Shown here one piece after another: positions 1 through 11,600 of a stretch of 64,000 nt of DNA. The stretch covers positions 226,570,122-226,634,121 of the forward strand of contig OY998175.1 of assembly GCA_963921935.1 (NCBI GenBank). The letters are read 5' to 3'. The notes under the pieces were generated by a model. The model was not told the DNA's origin. It ran no database searches and saw nothing but the letters and a program-made list of their open reading frames with translations. Origin of the DNA: Galeruca laticollis (Eukaryota > Arthropoda > Insecta > Coleoptera > Chrysomelidae). Made by a program: the position numbers and the translations under genes. Every line of letters starts with the position of its first letter. The first letter of the stretch is position 1.

Positions 1-320
1 TAAATATGAGTAAATAATAAGATTGGGGTTAAACAACGATATTTCAAACGTCAAAATCTGAATTCATCGTTAAATCCTCTCAAACTCCAACGCCAACCCA
101 CAGATCACGTAAAAAGTATTCTTAATTGTGGATATCAGCCTTCGCATGGTAACATATTCATATGTCATTTATGCTTTAATATTTCTCATGCCCTGCGATC
201 TTTTATAGATACTGCTAAACTGCATTTTAACGCAATCTATTCGCTTGGAAGGTTACTAACGAACTTTATTTTACTGATTGCTGTGATACCGCCATCTGTG
301 AAAATAAAGTAATTTTTGAC

Positions 321-1403
321 AACTGGGTAAATTTATGTGGAAACAGAAGGTTGAAGGAGAAAATGACATCTGAGAATATTTACAACAATTGTAGAGTGTG
401 TGCCTTACACTTTTTACCTTAAGATTTTGGTCCGAATAAAGTTCTAAAAAGAGGAGTTTTCCCATCAGTCCATTTACCAGGTAAATCTATAATAATTAAA
501 GAAAAAAAAACTAACAACTAACTAGGATACATTTATTCAATAATTGTTTTTATTTACTAGAATCTTTAAAAACAGTAACTGAGGATGTTCGTTCCTCAAT
601 AATTAAGCTGAACCATCAACCTCTTTAGCTGTACCACAAATTGGCACTGCATCTGTAACTGAGAGTCCTAGGACTTTAAAGTTACAGGAAGCTTCAAATG
701 CTCAGTTTGTTAAACTGGGAGCTAAAAAAGCACAAGAATCCTGTGCTATTAATGAGGCTAGTTGTAGCTACTCAGTTGAACCCGAGCTGAAATTATCAAC
801 ACATGCTGTTCAAGATTCTGCTTCTGTCACACCAGCAGACTTGAATGCCACAGTTACTCCAAAAAGAAGTGAGTGAATAATTAATTGATTTATTAATATA
901 TAGGTGTTTAACAAAGAAATTTTCAGAGAAATAGTAGATATTAGGTATAGGTCAATATTTTGATTTATTAAAAAACTTGAAAAATTATTAGGTACTTAGA
1001 AATGCATTTATAATTTCATATTATTTAGTTACATCAAGTTTTGACTGTATACTTCTATTAGAATATTGTCTAAAATAGTATTTAAAATTTAACATTTCAA
1101 CAAAAATGTTATCTAAACGCAATGTATATTGCATATTCATATTATTTTCTATTGCTAATGATATTATTTTTTAATTTAGAAAGATCTGATTTACTTGCTG
1201 AGGTGAATGTCTCTAGGGTTAAAGACCTATCACCAAAAGCCAGGCGTCTCTATCAAGTAGCCACTCAATTTATAAAAAGAGCTACCCAGTTTAGAAGTCG
1301 TCAGTTGCTGTTAAAAAGGTATGCTGCTGAAACCTTTAAAAAATCTGAACTTTTTGAAAAATGTGTATCCATTATATTGTATCATATGTGTAATATTTGT
1401 TAG
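321..1403 (+). pseudogene. Decayed THAP-domain gene, three exons
   Basis: Three exons can be followed: 321-480, 561-868 and 1180 to about 1403. Each junction has GT/AG signals (GTAAAT at 481, GTGAGT at 869, TTTAG before 1180) and the codon phases agree across both introns. The first exon is the C-terminal half of a THAP zinc-finger (W near the start, CRVCALHF, then a PxVxLP-like end). The third encodes a basic, probably helical stretch after SPKARRLYQ, as in THAP9/P-type transposases and other THAP proteins. The first exon has an in-frame TAA at 419-421 and the second a stop near 626 with a frame change. THAP domains bind DNA in the nucleus. It could be a relic of a P-like element or of a host gene; the N-terminal half of the THAP is not visible. 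Confidence 0.6.
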
Positions 1404-2089
1404 CACATGCTATTATTAATAAATTATTCTTATCTTAAGTTTGAGAAGAAAATAACGAAAATCACCTGTACTATTTTATAAACAAAATTTTATATTAAAT
1501 TTTTGAAACTATTTGTCGACATTCGTCTTTTAAAAAATAAAATAACAGGTTGTTTCAAAAAGTGTTTAAACTTTGTGTGACTGTTTTTATTTGTTTATTT
1601 AAGAAAAAACAATATAGGCATAATTTAAAAAACCTTCAGTATTTGCTTAGCTTGCCATCTAGTAGTAGTTAGTAAACTGTGACTAATCATGCAGGTCTCT
1701 TCCGTTATTTTTTCCCTGTTGGTGAATAGTAACCTTCCACCACAATAGATGGCGCAGCACTCGACAAAACTTTGTGGCTTCGGACAGGAGATTCCATTCT
1801 TCCCCGTATTAAAAGTATTTATGTATGATATTTCTCATACAATAACCATATCAAGTTAAACTCGAATCATCGAGACGAGTGGTCGTTCCGAAGACGTGTT
1901 CAGCAATAGTGTGTATAATTAAAATTCAATTAAGGTAATTAGTGTAAAAACATGTGAGAGAATCGATTCCAATATTTAATTAACTGGGAATTTACTAAAA
2001 TAATATGATAGAATACCAATATATTCTTCCCACATAAAAGTACCGTTGCCATATCCAAATTAAATGTTTCTGAAAAAACACACACAGTG
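1404..2089. other. No gene seen; probable 5' leader of the I-clade element
   Basis: No convincing coding exon is present. From about 1860 the sequence becomes GC-richer (CGAGACGAGTGG and GAAGACGTGTTCAGC) and leads into the ATG at 2090, so it is probably the internal promoter and 5' UTR of the non-LTR element that follows. The exact 5' end was not located. Confidence 0.3.
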
Positions 2090-2655
2090 ATGGCTTCCGA
2101 ATACGGGAGCGCATCAAATTCTTCAACAGCTAGTCAACGTCAATATTCTCAAGTTGTTAACTCTGATATGTTTCTAAAAAAATAACAAGCGATCGTATTA
2201 AATGTAAATGACAATCTTACTCTCGGAGACTATGTGGAAGCCGTAGCAAGTATTGTTGGCTCCAAAAATATACTATGTGCCTCTAGATTTTCAAATAATA
2301 GAATATGTATGTCCTTGTCAACTGTCGAAGCTGCTCAAGATATAACTGAAGAATATCAAACTCTAAATATAAAACAGCACCAGGTAGGACTTCGACGACT
2401 CATTACTCCAGCAAAGGGAATTATCTTATCAAACGTCTGTCCATCAATACCACATGACAGAAGCAGAAATTTTAAAAATAGGTTTTTCAAAAGTATCACC
2501 AATGTCATTCCTCCGTGCAAGTCTATCAGGACACGAATACGTACACATCCTGAGTTTTCGACGTCAAATCTATGTAGTTTCAAATGATGACATAAGTCTA
2601 CCGCCCTCACTGGTCATTACATTTGAAGATACAACATATAGAGTGTTTTTGATTA
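2090..2655 (+). pseudogene. I-clade retrotransposon ORF1, 5' part
   Basis: This encodes the N-terminal part of a Gag-like ORF1 protein of an I-clade (I/Nimb-type) non-LTR retrotransposon. Such proteins bind the element RNA and form the RNP. The visible pattern is NRICMSLS, then RRLITPAKGIILSNVCPSIP, then RASLSGHEYVHILSFRRQIY, ending at TTYRVF just before the zinc knuckle that the family normally has. There is a stop near 2182 and a frame change near 2455. The reading resumes with the zinc knuckle at 7934, so the ORF is split by about 5.3 kb of other DNA. Confidence 0.7.
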
Positions 2656-2889
2656 TATTTCTAGCTGAACTTCGTCGACTGGCGTAGACATTCAACTAGA
2701 TAAGTAATCTTAACTTGACAAAATTAATGTCGAAATTAATAATTTATTATGTACAAATTTACAAAGTTATAGGTTGAACTTCGGTGGTTTCAGATCGGAA
2801 GACACTTTATGTTTCGATGAATATTCACTTGGCTCGTATAGAAACTGAGTAACGATACGCTAGACTTAGTATCTCTGATTGTTTGACTT

Positions 2890-3236
2890 TGAGTGAAGTT
2901 ACTTCGATATATAACAACGACTCGATGAACTCGATTGATTGTTGAATTGATTTCGTTTTCGAGTTGTAAGCTCGCTTCGATGAGTATTAAAACTGACTTT
3001 GTTATTGAGCGTTGAGCTCGATTCGATGAGTTTAAAAACTTGCGTCGATGAGTAGTAGAACTGATGAGTGTAAAAAACCAACTTTGGTTTTGAGTATTCA
3101 CCTCGATTCGATGAGTGTAAAACTGACTTTGTTGTTGAGTATTGAACTCGTTTCGATGAGTGTAGAACTTTGTTATTGAGCGTTGAGCCCGATTCGATGA
3201 GTGTAAAACTCGCGTCGATGAGTGTAAAAAAAATTG
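2890..3236. repeat. Imperfect minisatellite (CGATGAGTGTAAAAC units)
   Basis: The core TTCGATGAGTGTAAAACT recurs about eight times with variable spacers such as GACTTTGTTGTTGAGTATTGAACTCG. Units are 20 to 65 bp and degenerate. On the minus strand the repeat is open in two overlapping frames (2790-3101 and 2899-3246), but the Ser/Thr-rich translation simply follows the repeat and I do not regard it as a gene. Confidence 0.7.
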
Positions 3237-3500
3237 ATTTCTTCACGTTGTGAGACGTGTTAAATAGAAATCTGCAAGGGGCGTGTTTACTCGTGGATTG
3301 GGTTGACCAAACGAAAATAAATATTTCCTATTGTCCAGTATCGTTTGACTCATCGGGTCCATCGACAAGAATCAACAATAGATGACTCCAATAGGTATTT
3401 CTATTGAATACCCCAATAGCAATTTTAACCTTTTTACTCAGAAAGGTTATTCAAACATTTCTCACAAATCTTCCGATCGTCGACCATTAAAATTCACGCA

Positions 3501-5867
3501 CAATTGAAGAGTGGAAGTAACAAAGGTGACAAGTGCCAAAATTTATATTTTGAGATAATTAAGAAAATTATAATAAAACAACAAATAAATGATTCATTTT
3601 TTATTTGTTGAAAATTTAGCTTAAGAGCAACACGGAAAACTAGTTTACAACAAAAAAAACAGTTATATAAGAACGTTTTGAACAAATAGTGACTTTTTCC
3701 AAAAAAAAAATAGAAACGTGATAAGTGCCAATACAAAATAACATACGAAAATACTAAGAAAGCGTCTTATTTACTTATTTGCTACTTCCAGCATCATTTT
3801 GAGCCACTTCTTTTACTCCCAGTAGGATATTGTAAAAGTTTTTGTGCAATGGATTTGTTAAATAAGGTATCATAGACATAAAACATTTTCTTTTGTTTTC
3901 AGAAATTTTGTTGTCTGGCGAAATTACATGTAGCTCGGCTTTTCTAATGTCATTCAGAGTTTTTCCTTTTTTTAAAACATTGACTTCGTTCCATGGAATA
4001 AAATCTGCAAAGGAGGTCTATGTTTTCACAATCGCCGGGTTTGTTTTATCAATGCGTATTGCTGTCGCTTGGCTGATTTGCAGTTTAGTAGTATTAATAT
4101 AAAAATCAGCTGCTTCCTTAATATCCCAAAAACAAAATTGGGTCATATCTATTACCTCGAACGGTGGGTTGCACCTTGCTGAATGAATAACTTCAATCAG
4201 ATCTTCTGGTATGTATGCTTTCATTAATATTTTTCTCTTCTCGACTAAAGCAAAATCCCTATCGCAAGGCATAAAGCTATGGCCGCTCACAAGGAATCGC
4301 TGTTCTATTGAGTCAAACAAGCCAATGGAAACCAAAAATATTAATGTAAACAGAACAAATTTATTTTTATTTTGGCCGCCACAGTTGTCGCACCAAAGAA
4401 TTACCGACTTTTTGTTTGTGAAACCTCTATTTAAAAAACGAAGAAGGCAAGAAGCAATCTCGTTTGCTCCTCTTCCAGAAAATCCTTCGTGCCAGAGAGA
4501 CATGCTGGCATGATTTGTATCCCCGACGTGAATCCCAAAGTTGGAACAGAAAAGCTGGGATAGATAGAACATGTCAGAATGTACCAGTATTGGCGCAAAT
4601 ATCACCTGCTCAAGATCCATAGATAAGCAACACACATCACTACCTGGTTGTTGAGAGCGAATGGTATTTTCTTTCAAAATAGCTCTAACACTCTCAGCTT
4701 TAGTATAATGGACATCTAATTTAATTTGAGTTTCTTTACTTGTCGCAGTATTCGCACGAATTTCACATTGAAGCCTAACGCAGGTATGACATGTGTCCAT
4801 TCTGGGCCTTCGAAATGAAAGTTTAGGAAAGTCTTTCTTGAAAACTGATGAATAAAACTCATAGGTTACCTCACTTTCTGGATAGTGTGTTTTAAATGCT
4901 TTGAAAAGTCTGTTTATATTTAGATCGGGGCTCAGATATTCCTTATCGAACTTCGCGCGAGTATAATGTCCAATATCTCGAGGTATTAAGTTAATGTGAG
5001 CTCTGCGATCATTTTCAGAAAATTTAAATTTTTTATAGCATGTTCTCTTATCAATAAAAAAGTATAACCAGCTTTCTTTTTAGAAATTAAGCCATCGATT
5101 TTTTTTCTTGATACAGCAAAAGTGTCCATAATAGTTTTTTTGCACACTTGAACGAAATTTCCTCTTTCGTCTGGAATAGTGTAGCTCACTGTTGTTTGAT
5201 GCTTGCTGTCTTGAGGATTTTCATAACTACCATGTCGACGTCTTTTAACAGGTGTTAGATGTATAAGATTTAATAGATACGTACCCTGAACTTTTGAAGT
5301 TTTTTCATAAAATTTTTCGTATAAGGACTTCCGCCAGAAGAGACTGAAGCTTTTACAGGAAAACTGGCATTTACAACAAACCTAATAACAAACATTTTAT
5401 TCAATAAATATTTTAATAAACAGTTTATTCTAACCTAACCTGTTGACTTGGCGCCGCTTTCTCCTGAATTTGCTCAAGTTTCCTTGATTTGTAGGCTTTG
5501 TCAGATTCTTTCAGTACCCTCTGTTCTTCACCAAAACGTCCACTATCTCTACTTATTCGAGTTTTTACATTAAGGTCGCTTATTATTATATTTAAAAAAA
5601 CAACAAACAACAATAGTAACTTTAAAGCGCGAATTATTGTGAACTGACAGCAGAAAGGCGAATGGCACTTGTCTCCTTTGTTAGGAAATAGATCATGTAC
5701 TTAACGGTGGCTCCATCTTTGAATGAATATATAAAGTGTATTATGAAAATTGGCACCTATCACCTTTGTGAGGACATAAACCGTGGCATATAACACCGTT
5801 CTATGGGTCTAACGCAAAATGAAAATTTTTGGCACTTACCCCCTTTCTTACTTCCACTCTTCAATTG
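3501..5867 (-). mobile_element. TIR DNA transposon, possibly Sola-like
   Basis: About 40-bp inverted repeats bound the element: CAATTGAAGAGTGGAAGTAA at 3501 and its complement ending at 5867, followed inward by an AAGTGCCAAAA-like segment on both sides. If the TIR proper begins at GAAGAGTGG, the flanks are AATT on both sides, a 4-bp duplication, although AATT is palindromic and therefore ambiguous. The words AAGTGCCAA and GGTGA recur subterminally near 3528, 3718, 5655, 5745 and 5828, like transposase-binding sites. The element encodes the degraded transposase at 4018-5613. Sola elements have 4-bp duplications, which fits, but the superfamily is inferred. Confidence 0.7.
4018..5613 (-). pseudogene. 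Degraded DDE-type transposase of the 3501-5867 element
   Basis: Read right to left there is an N-terminal piece (5613-5425), a conserved piece with SYTIPDERGNFVQVCKKT (around 5190-4986), and a 260-residue catalytic part (4800-4018) that begins with a CxxC motif (DTCHTC). Candidate catalytic acids lie in LSMDLEQV, in WCDNCGGQNKN (a signature shared by a multi-copy family in insects and cnidarians) and in SGHSFMPCDRDF. The pieces are separated by stops and frame changes, so the copy cannot make a full protein. Function by family: cutting and rejoining the element ends. Exact superfamily not assigned. Confidence 0.6.
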
Positions 5868-7928
5868 ACAATAAGTTTAGGGTTTTCACAACACAATAGA
5901 TAATAGTGTGAAACGTGACATTTCCCTAACTTCTTAACTATAGGATTTCAAACACAATGCGACAATATGTCGACTTTCAAAAATGTGCTATTTCAATGCT
6001 CAAACAAAACTATTCACAATTATTGTTGCAAAACGTGATATCTTAAAGGTTGTAGCATGATAAAAATACAATGCTTTTTTTGTATTGTATTATGAGTAAC
6101 TCACGGAGGTACGTTAATTCAATTAAGCCACCCACTGAGTATGCAACTTTATATACATTTCTGTATAGTTGGTTGCATAACGGAATTAACTATGAGTTTT
6201 AAAATTATTTAAGCATATCCTGGAATAACGGGATGTAAATGGGTGTTTAGAGTAATATTTTTATTAATATTCTTCATGTGATTTAACCAATCCATGAGTA
6301 TTTTATTATTTAATGTGGGGATTTTATTTGACTGCCATTGGTAACACTGTTTGCTGATGTCAATTGTAAAGTAAAGGGAAGCTGTTGAAAGCACTTGTCT
6401 GATACTTGTCGAACGATTAAGTTGGGGTATCGATGAGGACAAGTCGTAAGTATATAAAATGGCCGGTGGCACATGGTTTAATCCATATATTTTGGGAACT
6501 ATAGTGGTGAAAAACCCTTGGTAACAAGGTAAGCTTCCATCTTGTATATATTTTCACGGCTATAACCCCCAATTTCTTTTTAGGTTTTTTTTTCTATACT
6601 GCATAGTTTTACAAGCAGTTTTTACAATATCTTTTTGCCAATTGATGGTTTGATAGTTTTTATGGGTGATGGTTATCAATGATAGGATGATCAAGAACAG
6701 ATTTTAAGAAACTTCAATTTCGGATGATTCCTGTATGGTATATATTCTCGTAGGGATAGCTGACAGACCAAAGTTCTCCGTCCAGGGTTGTTGAGATGTT
6801 TCGTACATCGGATTACGATTAACGTTATAGAGCGACAAGAGCTTCTAACGGCGTTTCCAGTTCAAAGGACGAAGCTGGACTTATGTTTGTTGGTGACGAC
6901 TGCCGAATAATTTCATCGATTATTAACCGCATGGCTGAATCTTGTTCCATAAGTCAGATGTTGCTTGTCAATTAAGCCAATTGACGTCTAATAGTTTGGA
7001 CACTAACCGCAAGTAACATTTAAAGTTTTATTTGTTTTTATCTAAACTTTGAGCACATTATTCATTTTATAACTTCATTTTTTAACGTTGAATCACACAT
7101 TAGCTTTTATATTCTACTGTTTAGTAATTTCACATTTTATTAAGACGTCTATCAAATTCACAATTTTAACATTACATTCTTTCAATTCTTTAGAGTTGAA
7201 ATATCAACTTTGTTATTGTATATCGCACTGAAATTATATTTCAGTTTAATCTTATTATATTAGAGATACTTTTGACCTACTTGTATGTATATGGTTAATT
7301 ATTACTGTTGTAAAGCGGTAACTGGTATACCATTTACGTGTTGCTAAAGATTTAGTGTATTGTATATTTTGATCTCAGTTAGTTGATAACATTAGAAATT
7401 GTTAAACATTTTAAATTAACTAATCGTTGATAACTGATTATCATTTCATAAATAGAGTTGATCACCTCATATGTTCAAGGTACCATCCATTTAATTAAAC
7501 TGTTTCATTGGCAACAAAGTGTTTTATTTGATTCACAATCAGTAAATTTCTTGAATGTCCTACTGATCAAGTGGCGCCGTAAAAAAATAATAAAGGACAA
7601 GCTTCCAAATATTCCTCACTAACTCATGACCTTATGCTCTCCGGCGAAAAGCGAACCTTTGGCAATATAACCTCACTTCTTGGAGTAACAACAACAAGGT
7701 AAGGTTACAAGGTATTTAACAAAAGCTGGAAATAAAGTGTAACTACGCTTTGAATTTACAACAATACAAAAGATCTTATCAATTCTGAAACATATTTTTA
7801 CAACGCTAGCAACTAAAATGAATTTACGCTTTAAATATATACAATGACGAAAAGAAGTAACATACAAATATCTTACATATTTTAAAAGTATCGTAAACAA
7901 TAAAATTCAAGATTTTATAATCTTGAAC
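5868..7928. other. Unassigned sequence between the TIR transposon and the rest of the I element
   Basis: AT-rich DNA without a recognised family, apart from the minus-strand frame at 6209-6553. A small minus-strand reading frame begins at ATG 6950 and stops near 6823. A TGGCGCCG word at about 7572 resembles the start of a retroviral primer-binding site, but no pair of LTRs was found around it. Confidence 0.3.
6209..6553 (-). CDS. Unidentified 114-residue reading frame
   Basis: The frame is open from just after a TGA at 6554-6556 to a stop at 6209, giving 114 codons without a clear start (an internal ATG lies at 6472). The translation has mixed, non-repetitive composition (for example YGLNHVPPAILYTYDLSS and PTLNNKILMDWLNHMKN), unlike random AT-rich frames. 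Broken sequence of similar character continues upstream to ATG 6950, suggesting a longer decayed protein of about 250 residues. I do not recognise the family. It could be a retroelement or viral-type gene fragment, or chance. Confidence 0.25.
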   Translation of the reverse strand, partial: KYIQDGSLPCYQGFFTTIVPKIYGLNHVPPAILYTYDLSSSIPQLNRSTSIRQVLSTASLYFTIDISKQCYQWQSNKIPTLNNKILMDWLNHMKNINKNITLNTHLHPVIPGYA

Positions 7929-7933
7929 ATAGA

Positions 7934-8410
7934 GTGTTTCTGTCATTCGACGGAATAACATGTTTCCTCTGCAAAACCCCAGGACATGTTGCCAAGCTTT
8001 GTCCAAATCAAGCACCAAACTCATCCAACTATCACGAAAATACTAGAATACCCGTTAAACCAATAGCAATAAAAAGCTCCGTAGAAGATCTTAGCCGAAT
8101 TGACGAGATGAATGATACTGTTCCATCAAAAACCTTTAAACGACCACGGCAATATCTAACAGCTAGTTCCAGCGACCTTACATCCGTAAAAGATCCAGTG
8201 GTAGTGGCAACTAATACAACGGATCAAAATACCAAAAGAAAAAAACCCAAACAATGCCCCTCTGCAACCAAAGGAAATCCAAATGCCGAAGTTCTGGAAC
8301 CTGTAAAAAAACTCTACAATGAATCACCTCAGCAACTCCTTACATTTGAAGAACTCTCCGACTTTATGGATAATGCATTTGGCACACCTAACCCCTTAAG
8401 TATAGCTTAA
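7934..8410 (+). pseudogene. I-clade ORF1, 3' part with CCHC zinc knuckle
   Basis: This is the continuation of the ORF1 broken at 2648. It opens with FLSFDGITCFLCKTPGHVAK, where the knuckle is C-x2-C-x4-H-x4-C, the nucleic-acid-binding finger typical of I-type ORF1 proteins. A basic, Ser/Thr-rich spacer follows and the frame ends with LLTFEELSDFMDNAF before the stop at 8408. ORF2 begins about 200 bp downstream, as expected for this clade. Confidence 0.75.
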
Positions 8411-8611
8411 CAATACACAGATAATATTTCTGAACTACTTGCCCTTCTCCACATCATTTACCCATTTATACAACACAGGGCGATGAAATCCCGATGCACA
8501 AGAATCCAATCCAAGATACGTAAGCAACTGAATTTAGTCTCGATATCAACAAATGAAGAAGATGAAGAGAGTTACGATTCGTCCACTTCTCAACTAAGTC
8601 AACACTAGTAC

Positions 8612-11600
8612 TTTCTTACTCCAATGGAATATAAATGGGCTAATAACCCATCTGGAAAAATTGAAAATCTTAATATCAAAAACTACAGAAGATGTGATCT
8701 GCATACAAGAAACTAACTTCACATATAACAAATACTACTTACTAAGAAGTTACGAAATGCGTCCACAAAAATAGAGAGTCTGACAGAACTAGTGGAGGAG
8801 TGGCTATTTACATAAAAAATAATTTTACCTGGAAAAATATACAAATTACATCAGAACTAGAGGTAGTTGCAATTAACATACAATATCATGAGAAAAATTT
8901 GAACATTATTAATATTTATATTCCATCCAATAAAAAAATCACCTCACAAAACTTACAAGAAGTAACCAATCTAGTAAATGACACAAAAATAATAGTAGGG
9001 GATTTCAATTTACATAATTCAGCGTGGGGATCCAAGACTACGGAGAAAAGAGGGAGAGAAATAGAAAACTTTACAAACACAAACATTCCTATAATAATAA
9101 ACTCTGGAGCGGGTACAAGATTAAATCCACTAACAGGAGAATTATCTCCTATTGACCTAACTATTTGTGACGCACAAATTGCACCAAACCTGAGTTGGGA
9201 GCCAAACGCAACTTATATGGAAGCGACCACCTACCTATAAGCATAGAATTTCATTCCAGAAAAGACAAGAACTCAATGGAAAAATGAAATTTGAGACGAG
9301 TAAATTGGTTTAAGTTTACTGAGTATATAGAAAGTATTCCAGAAATTAATCAGATTGAAGATAACATTGACGAAATAACGAATGCACTAACCGATACCAT
9401 TATACAAGCAGCAGAAATACATATTGGGTATGTAAAACCACTTAAAACGAGAATTCCAGTACCTTGGTGAACACAACAATGTTAAAAAGAACTCCTGGAA
9501 ATCATTTGTCTCAACAATCACTCCGAGTACTCCAAACTCCGAGATATAAACAAAAATAAAAAAACTGAAATGAATTTCATCAAAATATTAAATAACAAGT
9601 TTATCCCACAATACAGAAATTATCTCTAATAATGCACTTACAACACAAACATTTGCAGAAGAATTCTCTAGAATATCAAGTGATGAAAAGTACGAACTAG
9701 AATTTAGGGAATATAAACGCTATACAGAACAAAAAATAAAATTAAATCATACTACAGGTCAAAACCACCCATTAAATGTGAAAATCGACATGGAAGAATT
9801 AGAAGAGGTAATGAAACAATGCAGCGATATATCCAGCCCGGGACCTGACAAAATTTACTACACTTTTTTAAAAAACCTCCCAATAACTGATAAAAAGTAT
9901 TTGCTACAGACATACAATAAAATTTACTTAGATCACAAATTTCCAAAATCATGGTCAGAAGCTATCATAGTGCCAATACCCAAGCCACACAAACCAAAGA
10001 ACTTGGTAACGTCTAACAGACCAATATCCCTAACATTTACAATGTGCAAAGTTGTAGAGAAGATATTAAACCGCAGGTTAATGTGGCATCTGTAAAAACA
10101 TAACCTTATATCGATACACCAAAACGAATTTCGAAAAAACAGGTCAGCAAACGATAGCATTATAAACCTGGAATCCGAGATACACAATGCATTTGCTAAC
10201 GGTCAGAAACTGCTAGGTGTATATATGGATCTTGAAAAAGCTTACAACTTAACCTGGCAACATAAAATTATACAAACACTGGTAGATTGGAACATTGATG
10301 GAAATATAACAGCATTTATCGAAAAACTTTTGAGACAACGTAATTTTGTAGTAAAAACAAATGGTGAATTATCTACCAAAAGAAAATCAGAGAATGGAAT
10401 TCCCCAAGGATCTTCCTTAAGCACAACATTATTTCTTGTCGCCATAAATGACTTCACCTCTTGTATCACATCTCCGCTACGTGTAAGCTTAAATGCTGAC
10501 GATATTGTAATATACGGAAATGGAAAAAATATGTCACAAAAAAACAGAATGCGTTTTATTTGCACGAAGAGCCCAGCAAGAATACCCGGAATTGACCATA
10601 GGAAACACCAAACACGAAAGACATCAAATTTTTGGGAATAATTTTTGATGATAAACTTAACTGGAAAAAACACTTTGACTATCTTAAACAAAACAGTAGA
10701 CAAAGCTTAAACATATTAAAAATCCTATCACTTCAAAAATGGGGAGCAGATATAAATAGCTTACTTAACATTTACAAAAGTACCATTAGATCTAAAATAG
10801 AATATGAAGCCATGGCTTTCCAAACCCCTAAAAATAGTTATTTATGCAACAAGTGCAAAAAGTGAGTGTTTTTTGCACGCGACGTGAAATTGTCCAACGA
10901 GGCCTTTAGACCGAGTTGGACAACACGTCGAGTGCAGAAAACACGTTTTGCACGAGTTGCATACAATATTTTTTCTACATTCATGCAAAAACTCGAAAAT
11001 TAGAACCATGTCAGAACTCAGAATGTATTTTAACCGTTCTTCTTTTTTTGTATCTTTATGGCCTCCAGCTTGTCAGTACTTAATCATAGCTGGTTTTCGT
11101 TGAGACTAAGTAGTAAGATATACATATATTATTGCTGTATTAGAGCAGGATCAGACACTTGCTCCGGATTTTTATTTTATTTAAATGTTTATGTTTGTCA
11201 TAAATCATCACAAAACTGACAAGAATGATAGATGAGTGCAACAAAAACTTTGTTGCACTAGTGCAAAAAAGAACCACTTTTTCCATTAAATGTGTTTCAC
11301 AAAAGTGTTGTTTTTTGCATGAATGTAGAAAAAAGTTATATAAAAACTGTGGAAATAATTTCAAATAAAGCACTTAGAATAATAATTGGTGCGTTCCCAA
11401 CAACCCACACAGACACTCTCTATAAACTTCTTGGAGAGATGCCATTTACATATAGAGTTCAATATTTATCTTTATCCTACTCGACAAAAATTTTGGCTCT
11501 TCCTAACCACCCTTACCACAAAAAAATTTACACTGGACCAGTGCAAACAGCTTTTCCCGCAAATATCAATATTACACCACCTTTTTACAACACAGTTAAA

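Larger units (their letters stand above)
2649..7928. mobile_element. 5.3-kb insertion splitting the I-element ORF1
   Basis: The ORF1 sequence stops at 2648 and resumes at 7929. The 11-bp word ATAGAGTGTTT occurs at both sides (2638-2648 and 7929-7939) and looks like a target-site duplication. The block contains a minisatellite, a complete TIR transposon and an unidentified reading frame, listed separately. The ends of the block have no matching inverted or direct repeats that I could see, so its own element class is unknown. Confidence 0.5.

Noticed and set aside
2790..3246. Tandem direct repeats as a CRISPR-like array
   Set aside because: Repeat units vary in length and sequence, spacers are not unique and uniform, and the DNA is eukaryotic.
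7480..7600. TGGCGCCG word resembling a retroviral primer-binding site, with a possible LTR upstream
   Set aside because: No second LTR copy and no retroviral genes follow; the sequence returns to the I element at 7929.
10242..10703. 153-codon minus-strand open frame
   Set aside because: It lies opposite the reverse-transcriptase domain of the I-clade ORF2, whose motifs are clear on the plus strand.
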